NCBI GenBank assembly: GCA_013423385.1
Contig: BLZA01000013.1
Coordinates: 496,001-560,000, forward strand
DNA: 64,000 nt
Reading direction: 5' to 3'
DNA from: Naganishia liquefaciens
Lineage: Eukaryota; Basidiomycota; Tremellomycetes; Filobasidiales; Filobasidiaceae
Shown here: one piece after another, positions 38,740-50,139 of the stretch
How the letters are laid out: the number at the start of each line of letters is the position of its first letter
Position numbering within the stretch: the first letter of the stretch is position 1
Notes under the pieces: generated by a model
Told to the model about the DNA's origin: nothing
Seen by the model: only the letters and a program-made list of their open reading frames with translations
Databases searched by the model: none
Made by a program: the position numbers and the translations under genes

Positions 38740-39665
38740 GCCGCCTTTGGCTTCTGCTCTTATCACTTCTGTCCTACCGAAGTCATTTTTGTCTGTGCGA
38801 GCTGTAAGGTATCTAAATCAATCACAGCACTCTTTCGTTACTGGTTCGCTGCAAACCTTGATTGCGAAGGGCAGACAGAAACTGATAGAAGTTTGTTGTC
38901 AATGCTGGGTAAACGCCAAAAGCGATGTTGCCGCCTTCGGAGCTCGCTCGAGCGCTGGCTCGTTGCCAACCAGTCTTCCATGACAAACTGAGAATCGACA
39001 GTCAGTCAGTCAGCAATCGAAGTCTCAATGGGCGAACAAATTAGCTGGACACTGCATTTCGCAGCGTGTTGGTAATATCATCAATGAAACCTCTAACCAG
39101 ACCGAGATAATGGATCTGAGCAGAGATGAACTTCATCGCTTGAGAGGACCGACAGCCCGCAATGCAGTTCCATAGCCTTCGCGTAATTTCTGAAAAGTCG
39201 GAAGCTTTAAAGAAAGATGATGAGGATCCAATGTGGATGTATCGCGGTTGTTAACAAGAGATATGTTCGCCGACGAAGGCAGTGAATGACACTGGGACGC
39301 TCTGGTGGTGGGGCTGAAAATGAGCACCGTCGCATTGTCAGCGCAGAAAATCCAAAGTTCCTATATTCCGCGTAAAATATACTGCGCAGCGGAACGGCGT
39401 TGTCTCGGCCAACAAACGTTGATGAACGATCTGAAGTCGACTCTGACATGCTGGCTTACAGATCGCAACGACGGTCTTGACGGGTTCATCACCATCGTTC
39501 TCACATGGTATCATCCCGTTTATGCCCCTGAACCATGTCTACTTCCGGACAAGGCCAACCTGGACAAAAGGTTTGTAGCCATGCCTTTGAACGATGACCC
39601 ATGTTCTGACTGTCTCGCGAATGCATTCCGCTTAACAGTACAATCAAAAGTCGGAGGAGGATACC
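38740..39665. other. Region between tRNA-His and VNX1
   Basis: 926 bp without a supported gene; presumably the VNX1 promoter and leader. Confidence 0.5.
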
Positions 39666-42600
39666 ATGTCACCGACAGGAACGATTCGGCGGATACCCTC
39701 GAGCGAGATATCAGAAGCATCGATTGGAAGAGAAGCATCGATCACACCAGGAATGGATGCGAGCGAGTATGCTGAACCAGGGGACAGGGCGGAAAAGCTG
39801 TACAGTCACGTCGTAAAAGCTGGATCTACACCAGCAAGAGCGGCAGATTCCGCCAACCTCAGTCTCAGACCTCCTATGACACCGTCTGCCTCCTCATACC
39901 AGAGACAGCAGCAATACCTTACCGCACCGCCGAGCGCAAGCAGCACACGGATCTCTCGTTCGACATCGCGGTCTCGTCCTATGCCCGCCTTCATCCCCGG
40001 TCTGGGATCGAGACAGCCGTCTTCTGTAGCTGGAGGAATGAAGACGTCTCGTTCAGTGTCGAGAGCCAGACGACTCGAAGGTGTCGCGTCTGCGAGAGGC
40101 GAGGAAGACTATTCGGACGACGATATGGAATACGCCTTCGTGAAGCATCAACCTCAAACGGCGCATCGACCAATGTTCGGCAAGTCTTTCACGTCCGCAG
40201 GTCCGCTGCGCTACGAGCAAGACAAGCGCAATAAAGACGGCGTGGACGAGGACGACGATGAACCCCTCGGGCAGGATGACGAAGTTGTCGTGCGAGATCG
40301 TGGGGAGGACTTGATTCGCAAGCGAATGAGGGAGAGGAAAAAGGCCAAGCGCCTGGCGAATGCGAGCGCGCACGCTGCAGCGCGAGAAGCACGTGCGAGG
40401 GACTTTGCGAACCCATCGACGCCATCCAATTCCAGCCCGAATGTCGTACAAAATGATGCCTCGTTTCAGTCTTATCAGCCTGATGACGCGCGGTTCGGCA
40501 CTAGCCTATCCTCAGCCCCACCAACACCTGCACTGAACCCGAATGAAAGGCAAAGCAACGTGCATCGAGGCAAGAGTACCAGCCGTGCTCGAACACCGGT
40601 CCCTGCACGAGCAACTGCCTCAACGCCAGGTATAGGCGACGGATCGAGCGAGGCTACCGGCTCCGAATACTTCCCTTCTTACGGCGATAACAGACAAATC
40701 GGTGCTTCGTCGACAGATGACTCTCTTCCGCAGGAAGAAGACGAAAGTCTATCGCATGAAGCGGAGCGGGCAAGCACTCCGACAGCACGGGAACCTCATA
40801 TACCGACGATGCCTTCATCAGGATCTTTCTCAGCAGTAGACTGGGCCTACCTTGACCGTCGAGAATATGGCAGGATACCTCGACAGCAGCAGCGGCAGCA
40901 CACTTACTCGCATCAAGCAAGCAGGAATCAGAGTCGAGCACCGTCAGTGATGAGTGAAGTGATAAGCGATGTGGTGCGTGGTGCAGGAAGCGCCAGTCAA
41001 CAGATAAGCGAAGAGGGTGAGAGTGATGACGACAATGACGATCGCGTAGAAGAAGATAGAGATGAAGAACAGGACGAGGAGGATGATGATGACGGGGACG
41101 GGGACGATGATGAGGATGACGAGGGGGTCACGATGCGAGACCGTCAAGACGTGAGTCTAACTGCCTTGATTTGCGATATATACACCAATCTCTCCGGTTT
41201 CAGGCAATCAATATCGAGCACCCTTTCGGTCTGCCCATCTGGAAACCAGCACTGTACAAGAAGTCTCGCTCCATCACGCGGAACGCCGAGAAGGCGATGC
41301 ACGCTATCCCGTCTGCTGCGGCTGAGCGTCATTTGCTGCCGGGAAACATCCTTTGGACTATCTTGTTTGGATGGTGGCTGGCTTTACTCTGCTTCGCCCT
41401 TGCAATCTTGGTCTTCGCTGTCGAATTCGTCTCGTCGGGTGGTCAAGTCAAGATGGGCGTCAAAGGCGAAGTGGCCTATGCAAGAACGATTGCCGGCTTG
41501 GGCTGGTATCTTGGGTGGCCCTTTGGCAAATACGTCGAAGGCAAAGGCGTGCTGCGACCAGGAAAAGATGAGGAAGGTAATTCTGATGCAAAAGACAGTG
41601 CTACAGAAGAGGAAGCCGGATCACAGGGCATCAACACTGCTACAGCTCCCGATTCGCATCAGTCCGCCATATCGACGGATTCGTCGCGGACTATCAAGGT
41701 GCCGAATGGGCTAGAGATCAACCCGCAGAACGGCGAGCGTCAAGGGCTCATGGATAAAAGATCTCGTTCAGAGCATGCGCAGGCGCAAGGAGTCACATTC
41801 GGCGGCGCAGCAGACGGCGAGGCTCGGCGAAGATTATATGGAGCAATCGACACCAGCCGACATGCTCATGGAGGATCCTTCCGCCATAAGCGGGGCACTC
41901 TGTTTTCCAGACTGATGGGAGGTGCGGCCTATTGGATCGTGTTTCTGGGCGTGGTCGCTCCGATCCTAGGAAGCATCTGCTTGATCTGCTGGGGAATGGT
42001 AATCACTATTCCGATGGCGAAACTTACCTGGAATCTGCTCAAGTATCTTACATTCCGACCTCTGGAGATCAAATTTCGATCAGCACCTGCTGTCATTGCC
42101 GTTGTTGGAACTGGTCCAACGAATACTTCAACGGCTGACGCGGCTGACCAACAAGAAGAATCGAGTTCCTCTACTTTCCGGCCGGCGAGACTGAAGGCGG
42201 GGCAGCTCGCGCCAACCTCTGGACCCGATTCGACAGTGCTGCTGTGCATCTACCGCGCCATCGGTCTCCAATACTACAAGTACACCATCGGCGGCGTCAA
42301 TATCATCTTTGTTAATCTGCTACCCCTGGTGTTTTTCACTATCTTTGATGGTATGGTGCTTCTACCTGCTGTCGAACGTGCAGAACACCGGGGCGAACCT
42401 ATCAACCCATTGCTCGCGCTAATCGCCTCACAAGCTTTGATTTTCATCCTCTCCCTTGCAAGTGTCATTCCCCTGTCATACTTTATTGGCATGGCTGTCG
42501 CCAGTATCTCCGCTCAGTCGTCCATCGGCATGGGCGCGGTCATCAACGCTACATTCGGGTCCATCATCGAAATCGTCCTGTATGGAATAGCTCTTACTCA

Positions 42601-44481
42601 GGGGAAAGGAAAACTGGTCGAAGGCTCGATCGTGGGCAGTCTTCTCGCAGGCGTGCTCCTTATGCCCGGTGCAAGTATGATATCTGGAGCCTTCAAGCGT
42701 AAGGAGCAAAAGTTCAACGCCAAGAGTGCTGGAGTTACGAGTACGATGTTGATTATGGCGATCATCGGAACCCTTACTCCAACTTTATTCTATCAGACTT
42801 ATGGCTCTGTAAGCACGAGCTGGAGTATCTCAGAGCACGCAGCTGACTTCTGCGTCCACAGTTCCAGCTCAAGTGTGATGGGTGCCCCGACAACCCTCCC
42901 ATCGAAGTTCATGATACTTTGACGAGTCACGGGCACAATCAATCTTGGAATTGCGAAAGGTGCTACTATGTACACCCGGAACCAGCGCAAGACCCCTTTT
43001 ACCAAGATCAAGTCAAAGGGCTGATGTACATCTGTGCCGTAATACTTGTTTTGGTAAGCGAGCGCTCTTGCACCTTCCGTTATTTCTCGTTAATCTGCTT
43101 GCCAGGCCTACTTGATAGGGCTGTGGTTCTCCCTCCGCACTCATGCCTCTCAAATTTGGCAGAACCCCCAGCCTCTGATGAGGTTGGACGAGATACCGGC
43201 CGGTGGAATGCATCCTGCCCATCGGGCGACCGTCTATCAACGACTGACTCCGCAAGCCGTGATGCAGCAACTACTGCCGACGACGGCCAAAGCTACGGAG
43301 CCGACCTCTGGCAAAGCGCCAGAAATGAGTCGACGCCCGACTGCGGGAACGGAGCAGGTCAGATCGCCTGTCCGACCTGATCGCACGGCTTCTCGCGCTG
43401 GAATTGACAGGGAAGCCATGGCGCAAAAGCAGAAGGTGTCAGCGCCATCCCCGTCCCGGACACCATACAACCGTACACCACGCATGGCCGCGGGCCCTTC
43501 ACACGACAAGCTAAATGATGTCACAAATCTGCAATTACCCAATGGCATCAATACGGAAGGATTGACGACGGAAGAATTTACCCGGGCTGTCGCGGTAGCT
43601 ACCGTCAATGCCCTGAAAAATCACGAAAATGCCATAGCGCGGGAGTGGAAACAAGCTAGGGCGCCGCTGCCGTTCCCGGAGGGAGGTCATCCACCTCCTG
43701 GAGCAGGAGCGGCTGAACACAGTGAGGGGCATGGCGGCCACGAGGGGCCAAGCTGGAGCAGAGTCGTTAGCGCCGGCGTCCTTTTGGGCTGCACGATTCT
43801 ATATGCCATCATTGCAGGTAAGTCGGTTTACGAAACCTTATTTCCCTGCTCACTGCCATATCACCAGAAATTCTGGTCGATGTCGTAGATGTTGTTCTGC
43901 AAGGTTCCGGGATAGACGAAAAGTTTCTGGGCGTCAGCCTATTCGCTTTGGTGCCGAACACAACAGAGTTTATGAATGCCATGTCTTTCGCCTTGAGCGG
44001 CAATATTGCTTTGAGGTACGCAACTAGGTCTTGAGAATTCGAGCAGTTACTAATGTAAGGAACAGCATGGAAATCGGGTCCGCCTATGCTCTACAAGTGT
44101 GTTTGCTGCAGATCCCCGCCATGGTCGCTTTCTCGGCGATATACGACCCCGGTAAAATGGGTGAGATGGTTGACACGTTTACGTTAGTCCAAGTAAAGTC
44201 ATTCCCCTTGCAGAACTGATCGTTGCCTCACCAGCCTCATATTCCCTCGATGGGACGTCATCTCTATCGTCCTTTCCATCTTTCTGCTCACATACACTTA
44301 TATCGAAGCCCGAAGCAATTATCACCGCGGGAGTATCCTTGTTCTGTCGTATCTCGTCCTCGCCGCAGGATTTTACTTTGCACCAGGGACATCGAGCGAA
44401 GATACCAGTCCGGACGCCTTTGGTGTGATGGGTTACGCACACGTCGTTGATACAAGCCCGTCGTTTCCACGAATTAGCTGA
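39666..44481 (+). CDS. VNX1: VNX1-type vacuolar cation/H+ antiporter (CaCA/CAX superfamily)
   Basis: Vacuolar or endosomal exchanger of monovalent cations (and possibly Ca2+) for protons. Seven exons (39666-41150, 41204-42808, 42862-43053, 43106-43817, 43868-44015, 44066-44182, 44235-44481) give 1,501 residues; budding yeast Vnx1 has 908. The extra length is a Ser/Arg-rich N-terminus of about 450 residues ending in an acidic run before the first membrane segment (ILWTILFGWWLALLCFALAI). The first alpha repeat contains MGAVINATFGSIIEIVLYGI, the second SLFALVPNTTEFMNAMSFAL and GNIALSMEIGSAYALQVCLL. In both the GNA(x)E-type exchanger signature is kept in weakened form, as in VNX1 rather than VCX1. 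A short CxxC-containing lumenal insert (FQLKCDGCPDN, NCERCYY) and a hydrophilic 180-residue loop separate the two halves. Confidence 0.9.
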
Positions 44482-44634
44482 GTAACGTTGACTGCCTGAT
44501 AGGCAAGGCTTCGAGCCAACTGATGTACTCGTCAACACTCGTCTGGTCTGTTGTAGTCCTCAATAGTTGTACTCATAATCTGTATGATTCTATCGGTTCA
44601 CATGGTATTCTATCCTCGCACAGATGCCAAGCGC

Positions 44635-45628
44635 CTAAGCCCTCTTCTTTTCTTGCACGACAATCTTGCTTGCTTGTTGCGCGTTCTTCAGCGGGCCAGA
44701 GCCTTGTCGTTGGTTCGTCCACGAAGGGTACCAGTGCAAGACGAATGCTCGCCAGGCATAAACGATGGATAGAAAGAATACGACCACACTTCGCGCTCCG
44801 AGGACCGTCATCAGCGCGTTACTGGCGCTGGGCTTTTCAGCAACGTCGGCGCCGAGGACGATTGTCCGCGCGGCCTGAACGAAGGGAGCATATGCCGGGT
44901 GGGAGCCCGTCAAGAAGCCAAAGATGACGGCAGCGACGCATCCGGCGACAAAGTCGAGACTGCCCATGATACCGCTGAACAGGATGGGCGGGGTAGAGAG
45001 ACGCCATTCCGGATTGAACACATTGAGGGTCGTTGCTGCTAATCCTCCGCCCGAAGCCGAAAGTCCGCCGAGAAGGATTTGGAACATGACGGAGGAGCGA
45101 ATGGCCGGATTGCCGTGAGCCGACGAAGAGAGAACTGCGCCGGAGATCGGGAATGATCGCGTGAGGCCGTCGACGATGGGCAAAATCGTGTCGAGAATAG
45201 CCGGGCTGGGTAGGAGGGCAACAAAGCCGGGATTGGTGACGAAGAGGTAGGTCGATATGTAATTGATCCACGGTAGGGGCGAGAGCAACTGGGGCGGCGG
45301 GGTTTGCTGGAGGAAAGAGGTAATGAAGGAACCTCCCCAACACTACTGATGATATCAGAAATTTGGTTTGCGGGATACGTATCGGTAGACTAACCATGAC
45401 CAAGTATCCAGCCCATTCCACGGCCCTACCACGCGCCTTCATCGCGCCATCGAATCCGAGCGCCTTGACACGCCCCTTGTATGCAAGTCCGACTCGTGCC
45501 GCATGCAACGTCGTGGCCAGAGGGAATGGATAGAAATTCGATATCGGCGTGGCGGCAAGATCGATGATATAGGCCAGCGGTCCAAGGACAAAGAGCTGGA
45601 GGAGCGCGAAGATCGAAGGCGCCGACAT
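44635..45628 (-). CDS. Multi-span membrane protein, TRIC-channel-like
   Basis: Two exons (45628-45395, 45342-44635) give 313 residues. The acceptor must be the second of a CAG-TAG pair, because the first would leave an in-frame stop. About six to seven hydrophobic segments are visible. Two glycine-rich segments, CWGGSFITSFLQQTPPPQLL and ILLGGLSASGGGLAATTLNV, sit in the two halves as in trimeric intracellular cation (TRIC) channels, where each repeat has a GGG-containing helix. The basic C-terminus (IVVQEKKRA) resembles an ER-retention signal. The TRIC assignment rests on this pattern only. Gene tails converge with VNX1, and the start is divergent from TRAP-alpha. Confidence 0.7.
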
Positions 45629-45977
45629 AGCGAAGATAAAGATGGACTGTGTTGGGCTTCACAGGAAATCGGCAGGTATCAATGCTTGCTGTCTCTCTCC
45701 TTAACTCTCTTTGGGCTGAACTGGACAACCGGAAATCAAACGTCCAGCCTTGCGGACAAACTCGGCCCGCACCGCGGATACAAAAGACAAGGGTTGCCTC
45801 GTGGAGACCCCGGACACCGATCGGGCGCTTTCTCGCGGCCGCCGATCGCTTCCACGGCACGAGCTCGCCATGTGTCCGCTGCCGCCAATGAACGCAAGAT
45901 GCTCGGGCTGAATTCAGCCCATGCAACCTGCATCCCAGATTCCTCACAAGACCCTTGTATCCAATCGTCAGAAGCCA

Positions 45978-46922
45978 TGAACAACATCTTCCACCACAAC
46001 GGCCTCGCTCACGTGGCTGCACAGGCTACCTTCCCTCCCGAGAACCCGCTCGCCCACGTCGTCAACGGGGAACGGAACAGGCTTCTGCTCAGTCTCGCCA
46101 ACAGCGGTTCCGACAACTTTACGCTCGTCAATGCCGCTGCTTCGTACCATGATCCCGCGCGGAGCTGGGCGTTGGTGAGTAAACTCAGCCACTCCCGCAA
46201 CTCCAGCTAACTCGTTGCATCAGCTCGCCAACACTACGGCTGCAAAGTACAATGTGCCCCTGATTGCTGGATCCAACTTTACCCTTCCCTTCCAAGTATA
46301 TAGCGAGTGCGTTGTCTTTCCCGCGTAATGTCGCAAAAAGTTACTCGATGCTGACATCCTGCAGATTCCGACCTCAGGACGTCGGCCTGACCATCTGGGC
46401 AAACCTCAAGGACGCCGCGGGAGACATGCACCGATTGATTGCCTACAACTCGACGGTGACCGTTGTCGAGCCCGCTGCCAGCATCTTTGACATCAAGCTG
46501 TAAGTCGACGTTGCAAATCAGCCTCGCACCTTCAACTTATCTCTGTCTCCAGTCTGTTCATGTACTTGATCCTCGCCGCCGCCCTCGCCGGCATTGCCTA
46601 CCTCACGTGGCAATCCCTCTCCGCCAAGTACTTCCCTAAACCCTCCACAAAGCGTTCCGGACGGACCGTCCAGGGCTCGGGCGAAAAAGTGGTTGTCGCG
46701 ACGGACGGCAAGGGCCAAGGCGGATACCCCGCGAGTGTGCAGCCGTACGAGGAGGAATGGATCCCGGAGCACCTGAAGAGCAAGGGAGATGCAAGGAGGC
46801 GTTCGGGAAAAAAGGGAACGACGTCGGATGGGGAAGGTTTCACCAGCGGCGGAGAAGTCACCAGCGGTGGTGAGGCCGAGAAGAAGAAGGCGGGAAAGAG
46901 CAAGAGCAAGGGCAAGAAGTAG
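45978..46922 (+). CDS. Translocon-associated protein alpha (TRAP-alpha / IRC22 family)
   Basis: ER membrane protein next to the Sec61 channel. The lumenal domain shows the family blocks ATFPPENPLAHVVNGERNRL, NTTAAKYNVPLIAGSNFTLP, YSEFRPQDVGLTIWANL and STVTVVEPAASIFDIKL. One membrane helix follows (LLFMYLILAAALAGIAYLTW), then a basic cytosolic tail with TSGGE repeats and a KSKSKGKK end. Three introns are clear (after SWAL, in YSE, and in IKL). The 5' end is uncertain: the model begins MNNIFHHNGLAHVAAQ without a signal peptide. A frame starting near 45682 with MLAVSLLNSLWAEL could be the missing signal exon, but I could not join it in frame with confidence. Confidence 0.85.
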
Positions 46923-47166
46923 TTGAAGAGGGAGGGATCATTATATCGAGAGGTGTGTCAAGTGCGGCAGCCAGTGTACTTGCATTGTAGTTGAAAGTTG
47001 CACTTGATCCATCGCATCATGAGCGCGACAAGTCGTGCGCGCCAAAGGGGAGCGGGGCGGATTTTGGCGCGGCGAGCTGATTAGGACGGGATCGAGAGCA
47101 AGTCGAGTGAACTGATGGATCCCTTGACCGTTTCCCTGCTGTACCCACACCCATCAACTCACCAAC

Positions 47167-48936
47167 ATGGCAGCGCCTGCAACGCCCGCGAATCGCCTTC
47201 CGGCCACATTGACGACAGCACGAGCCATGTCGACCGTTGGCATCGAGCTCGACTTGATCTCGCCATTCGTTCCACGCCCAAATACGTACGGATACGACCT
47301 CGAAGCCCTCTACGCGTCACCTTACCAGTCTCCGCGATGGGTCACGTACTGGCGAGGCGCATGGGACAACCTGTGTCGTCGACTGGAAACCAAGAGCAAG
47401 AACCAGCTGATGTGTGACGTGATGGCGTTGTTCACGGGCATTCCGCAGGAGCGACAGCTCATTCATACTCGCGGCGGTATGCACAGATTGCCGGATTTCA
47501 TGGTGGAGAGCGATTTGTCGGCATATCATGCAGAGGAGCTGCCTGCGCTGAAGCATACGGATACGGCCCAAGCAGTTAGCAGATGGCGAGAGAGTGAAGA
47601 GAGTGAATCAAACGTAAGTCGCGATATGGTATGCGATGCTCCACGTTGTTTCAAAGTATCTCCATCCTTGCAGCTACTGGCAGCTCTCGGCCTCGAACGC
47701 TACTCGCCACTTCCCCGTCCTGAGGACCCAAATACACGCGGCACCCGGCCTGTTTCACCCTTTGGAATGACCATCCGTCCCCTTCTCGACGAGATCCTCT
47801 GTCCCGCACTTGCCATCGTCGTTACCAATTCCGCAATACGAAACGGCTTCATCACGGAAGAGCCGCAGTTTGGACCTGTCTTCAAGAGAGCACGCCGTTC
47901 AGAAGTCGGTGCCCGCACGAGCGCGAGTGTGCTTGCTGGACCCTCGAGCGCACCATCAATGGCAACAGTCATGCCTTCGGTTCTCGCTGCCTATCCTACG
48001 GCGGTTCCGCAAGAAAGTGTGCAAACGGCTGTTCATTCGAGGAAAACATCTCAGAGGGCTACCGCGAAGCGAAGAAGACCGCTTCAGGAAACTTCAATCC
48101 ATGCTAGTATCGCATACGTTCATGCGAGCGAGATTGAAGGTCAAGTTGACGAAGCTGTTGCCGAACGAGCGCTATCTTCCGCCATCTTGCAAGTCTTGGC
48201 GGCATTTGAAGCTTGCGGAACGTTTATCGCCACGGCGAGCTGTCATACCTGCTGGTTACGCATACTCGCGCTCAAGAAGAATCACGTCATCCTGGAGACA
48301 GTCGACCCAGAGGAGGCATTCCAGACGGTCACATTTGCAGATATGCTGCGCGTGGGAAAAATTATCGAGCGTTTCGCGTGGGACCTCCGAGATCTCGGAA
48401 CGTTGCATGCTCCGGAACCTGATATGGAGACCATCGAGCAAGTCTGGCTCGCCATGTATGCTGCATTCCGGATCGCCGCCGAATGGCCTCTGGAGGGACC
48501 GATTCCTCGAGTCCGGTCGTATGGACAGCGTCAGCAAAGATGGATGCACATGGCAGAGATCGCGCAAACGGAGCCGTCCAACGGAACAAGTCAACCCGAA
48601 AATGGCTTGGACCAAAGCATTCGTGCACGTGTGGCCGAGGCATTGGGAGTCGACATATCGCCAGCCGGATCGCCTTCGCCATCACTGCCGGCTACATTTA
48701 TACCGCGACGGGAATCTGACAATGAAGCCGTCCTTGCCGGAGAATCCGCCATGGGATTCCGCGAATGGGCGCGATTCTTTCATTCTCATCCGGACCTCGT
48801 CGCATTCGTCGCTCGGCTAGACATCACCGTGACGTTTGTTACGCCGAGCTACCTGGATAGCCTTATCGTCGAAAGGATCCCGGGCTATCGATCTCGTCAG
48901 GGTCAACTCTCAGCTCTCTCCGGCCGCACGGCGTAA
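47167..48936 (+). CDS. Uncharacterised protein, about 569 aa
   Basis: One intron (47614-47673, GTAAGT..TTGCAG, 60 nt) interrupts the frame. It is a multiple of three without stops, so both spliced (569 aa) and retained (589 aa) forms are open. The protein has no membrane segment. It contains several helix-rich, tryptophan-marked blocks (WVTYWRGAWDNLCRR, AILQVLAAFEACGTFI, IIERFAWDLRDLGTL, VWLAMYAAFRIAAEW) and a basic KTSQRATAKRRRP patch near residue 295. No domain was recognised. Confidence 0.85.
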   Translation: MAAPATPANRLPATLTTARAMSTVGIELDLISPFVPRPNTYGYDLEALYASPYQSPRWVTYWRGAWDNLCRRLETKSKNQLMCDVMALFTGIPQERQLIHTRGGMHRLPDFMVESDLSAYHAEELPALKHTDTAQAVSRWRESEESESNVSRDMVCDAPRCFKVSPSLQLLAALGLERYSPLPRPEDPNTRGTRPVSPFGMTIRPLLDEILCPALAIVVTNSAIRNGFITEEPQFGPVFKRARRSEVGARTSASVLAGPSSAPSMATVMPSVLAAYPTAVPQESVQTAVHSRKTSQRATAKRRRPLQETSIHASIAYVHASEIEGQVDEAVAERALSSAILQVLAAFEACGTFIATASCHTCWLRILALKKNHVILETVDPEEAFQTVTFADMLRVGKIIERFAWDLRDLGTLHAPEPDMETIEQVWLAMYAAFRIAAEWPLEGPIPRVRSYGQRQQRWMHMAEIAQTEPSNGTSQPENGLDQSIRARVAEALGVDISPAGSPSPSLPATFIPRRESDNEAVLAGESAMGFREWARFFHSHPDLVAFVARLDITVTFVTPSYLDSLIVERIPGYRSRQGQLSALSGRTA

Positions 48937-49329
48937 TGCGTATCGGCCAGCCGAATGCCTCGTGGGTTTTCCTGATGCGACGCCGGACCTTACTCGATGC
49001 AGTCTACACCTCTCTCATACCGACGGGGCCGATATAGATCGATAACCGGGAACAAGTGTCTCAGCATGTGGACTGCCTGTCCATACCCGCTGTCCGACCT
49101 GTCTTTGTTTGCCCTTGTGCTCATGTGCGCACACGAAGACCCTTCATCCACGGTTTCCCCTGTCCGCTGCATCGGCCGAATCCACTATCTCTGCAAGTGC
49201 ATCGAGCCACTCGACCGCCGCAGGAGGAATAACTTCATGACAGTGCAGCGCAGCCATACGATTCTGCATCTCAAAGCACATATGCTACGTTTGTTGTACA
49301 TCGCGATCGTCCGTGTTTCCCTAGACCAT
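48937..49329. other. Convergent 3' region between the unknown gene and COX12
   Basis: 393 bp; no gene seen. Confidence 0.5.
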
Positions 49330-50139
49330 CTACGGCTTGAGCGAAGTGGGGAACTTGCCCTCCTCTCGCTGTTCGTCCCAAGCGGCGGCCTATGAGAGCT
49401 GGGTCAGCATTTGATGGGTGAATGAACCAACTGAGAGACCTACCCATTCGTCTGTTACGAGAAAAGGCAGAGCAAGGCAAGAGTCAGTATAGATTCAACG
49501 ACACGACATTGTTCTCCCGAGGCCCTCGTCATCGTCTCCGTTCAACGATCGATTCGCGCCTGCGCCATTACATCGCTGATCCACGTCCGTCGCGCCGTCC
49601 CGCTGCCACCCGCCACTGCGCCTCGTCGACTTACTAGGGCACAAGCTCTGGTAGGCCCGCTTGAACTGCTTGCAAGGCGCAAAGTCCTCTCCCTTGGCGT
49701 TGATGCACTTGTGGTAATCGACGTAGTTTTGCTGTGGGGCAACGAAAAGGCAAGGGTATCAGCGGTTGCTCCCATCGGCCAAGCTATTGAGGAGGCACTA
49801 ACGAAGCTGTGAGGGGAGAGGGGGGGGAGGGACGTTTGTTCAGTATGGTTGCGCAGACGCAAAACTAAGGGAAAACGTACCAGTGCTTGGTCTGATTGCA
49901 CTCGGGGAAACGAGCGTCGAAACCGGCGGTCTGCAACTGTCGTGTCCGGCGAAGAGGGTTAGCGGGGTTTTGTAAATTGTAGATAGTGTTGTGGTCGGGC
50001 GAGGAGGGGATGGCGAAGCGATGCTTACGACGTAAGTGCTAGAGGGGAATTGGACGTCAGCATGTTGATACTTGCGGATGTGCGAATCGTTGCAAGTGCT
50101 CCTCGCGATTGGCCTCGTCGCCTGCAAGTGTTGGAACAT
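49330..50139 (-). CDS. COX12: Cytochrome c oxidase subunit VIb (COX12), with two micro-exons
   Basis: Intermembrane-space subunit of complex IV with twin Cx9C/Cx10C disulfides. Six exons: 50139-50029, 49936-49881, 49806-49803 (4 nt), 49731-49635, 49451-49444 (8 nt), 49389-49330; 111 residues. The core reads LQTAGFDARFPECNQTKHCF, QNYVDYHKCINAKGEDFAPC, KQFKRAYQSLCPNEW, AAAWDEQREEGKFPTSLKP. The cysteine spacing is exactly Cx9C and Cx10C, and the W-x3-W-D-x-Q-R-E end matches the family. Both micro-exons are needed: without the 4-nt exon the frame is lost before YVDYHKC, and without the 8-nt exon the protein loses NEW and its C-terminus. The N-terminus is less certain; an upstream in-frame ATG at 50220 would give 138 residues. 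Confidence 0.9.
49444..49451 (-). other. COX12: 8-nt micro-exon of COX12
   Basis: Exon ACGAATGG (gene strand) lies between a GTAACAG acceptor and a GTAGGT donor. It encodes the end of Asn plus Glu and Trp (CP-NEW-AAAWDEQR). Reading on past the donor reaches a stop, and skipping the exon shifts the frame. Flanking introns are 183 and 54 nt. Confidence 0.8.
49803..49806 (-). other. COX12: 4-nt micro-exon of COX12
   Basis: Exon CTTC (gene strand) sits between a CTCACAG acceptor and a GTTAGT donor. It completes the second codon of the His-Cys pair (TG+C) and adds Phe, giving KHCFQNYVDYHKC with exact Cx9C spacing. Flanking introns are 74 and 71 nt. Confidence 0.8.

Noticed and set aside
45503-45977. 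Open frame running upstream into TRAP-alpha
   Set aside because: It overlaps the divergent membrane-protein gene start and reads basic, unstructured sequence where a signal peptide is required, so it was not added to the gene.
50029-50071. A third micro-exon (10 nt) and a 33-nt intron in COX12
   Set aside because: The 33-nt stretch is in frame and stop-free, so simple read-through gives the same downstream frame. No extra exon is needed.
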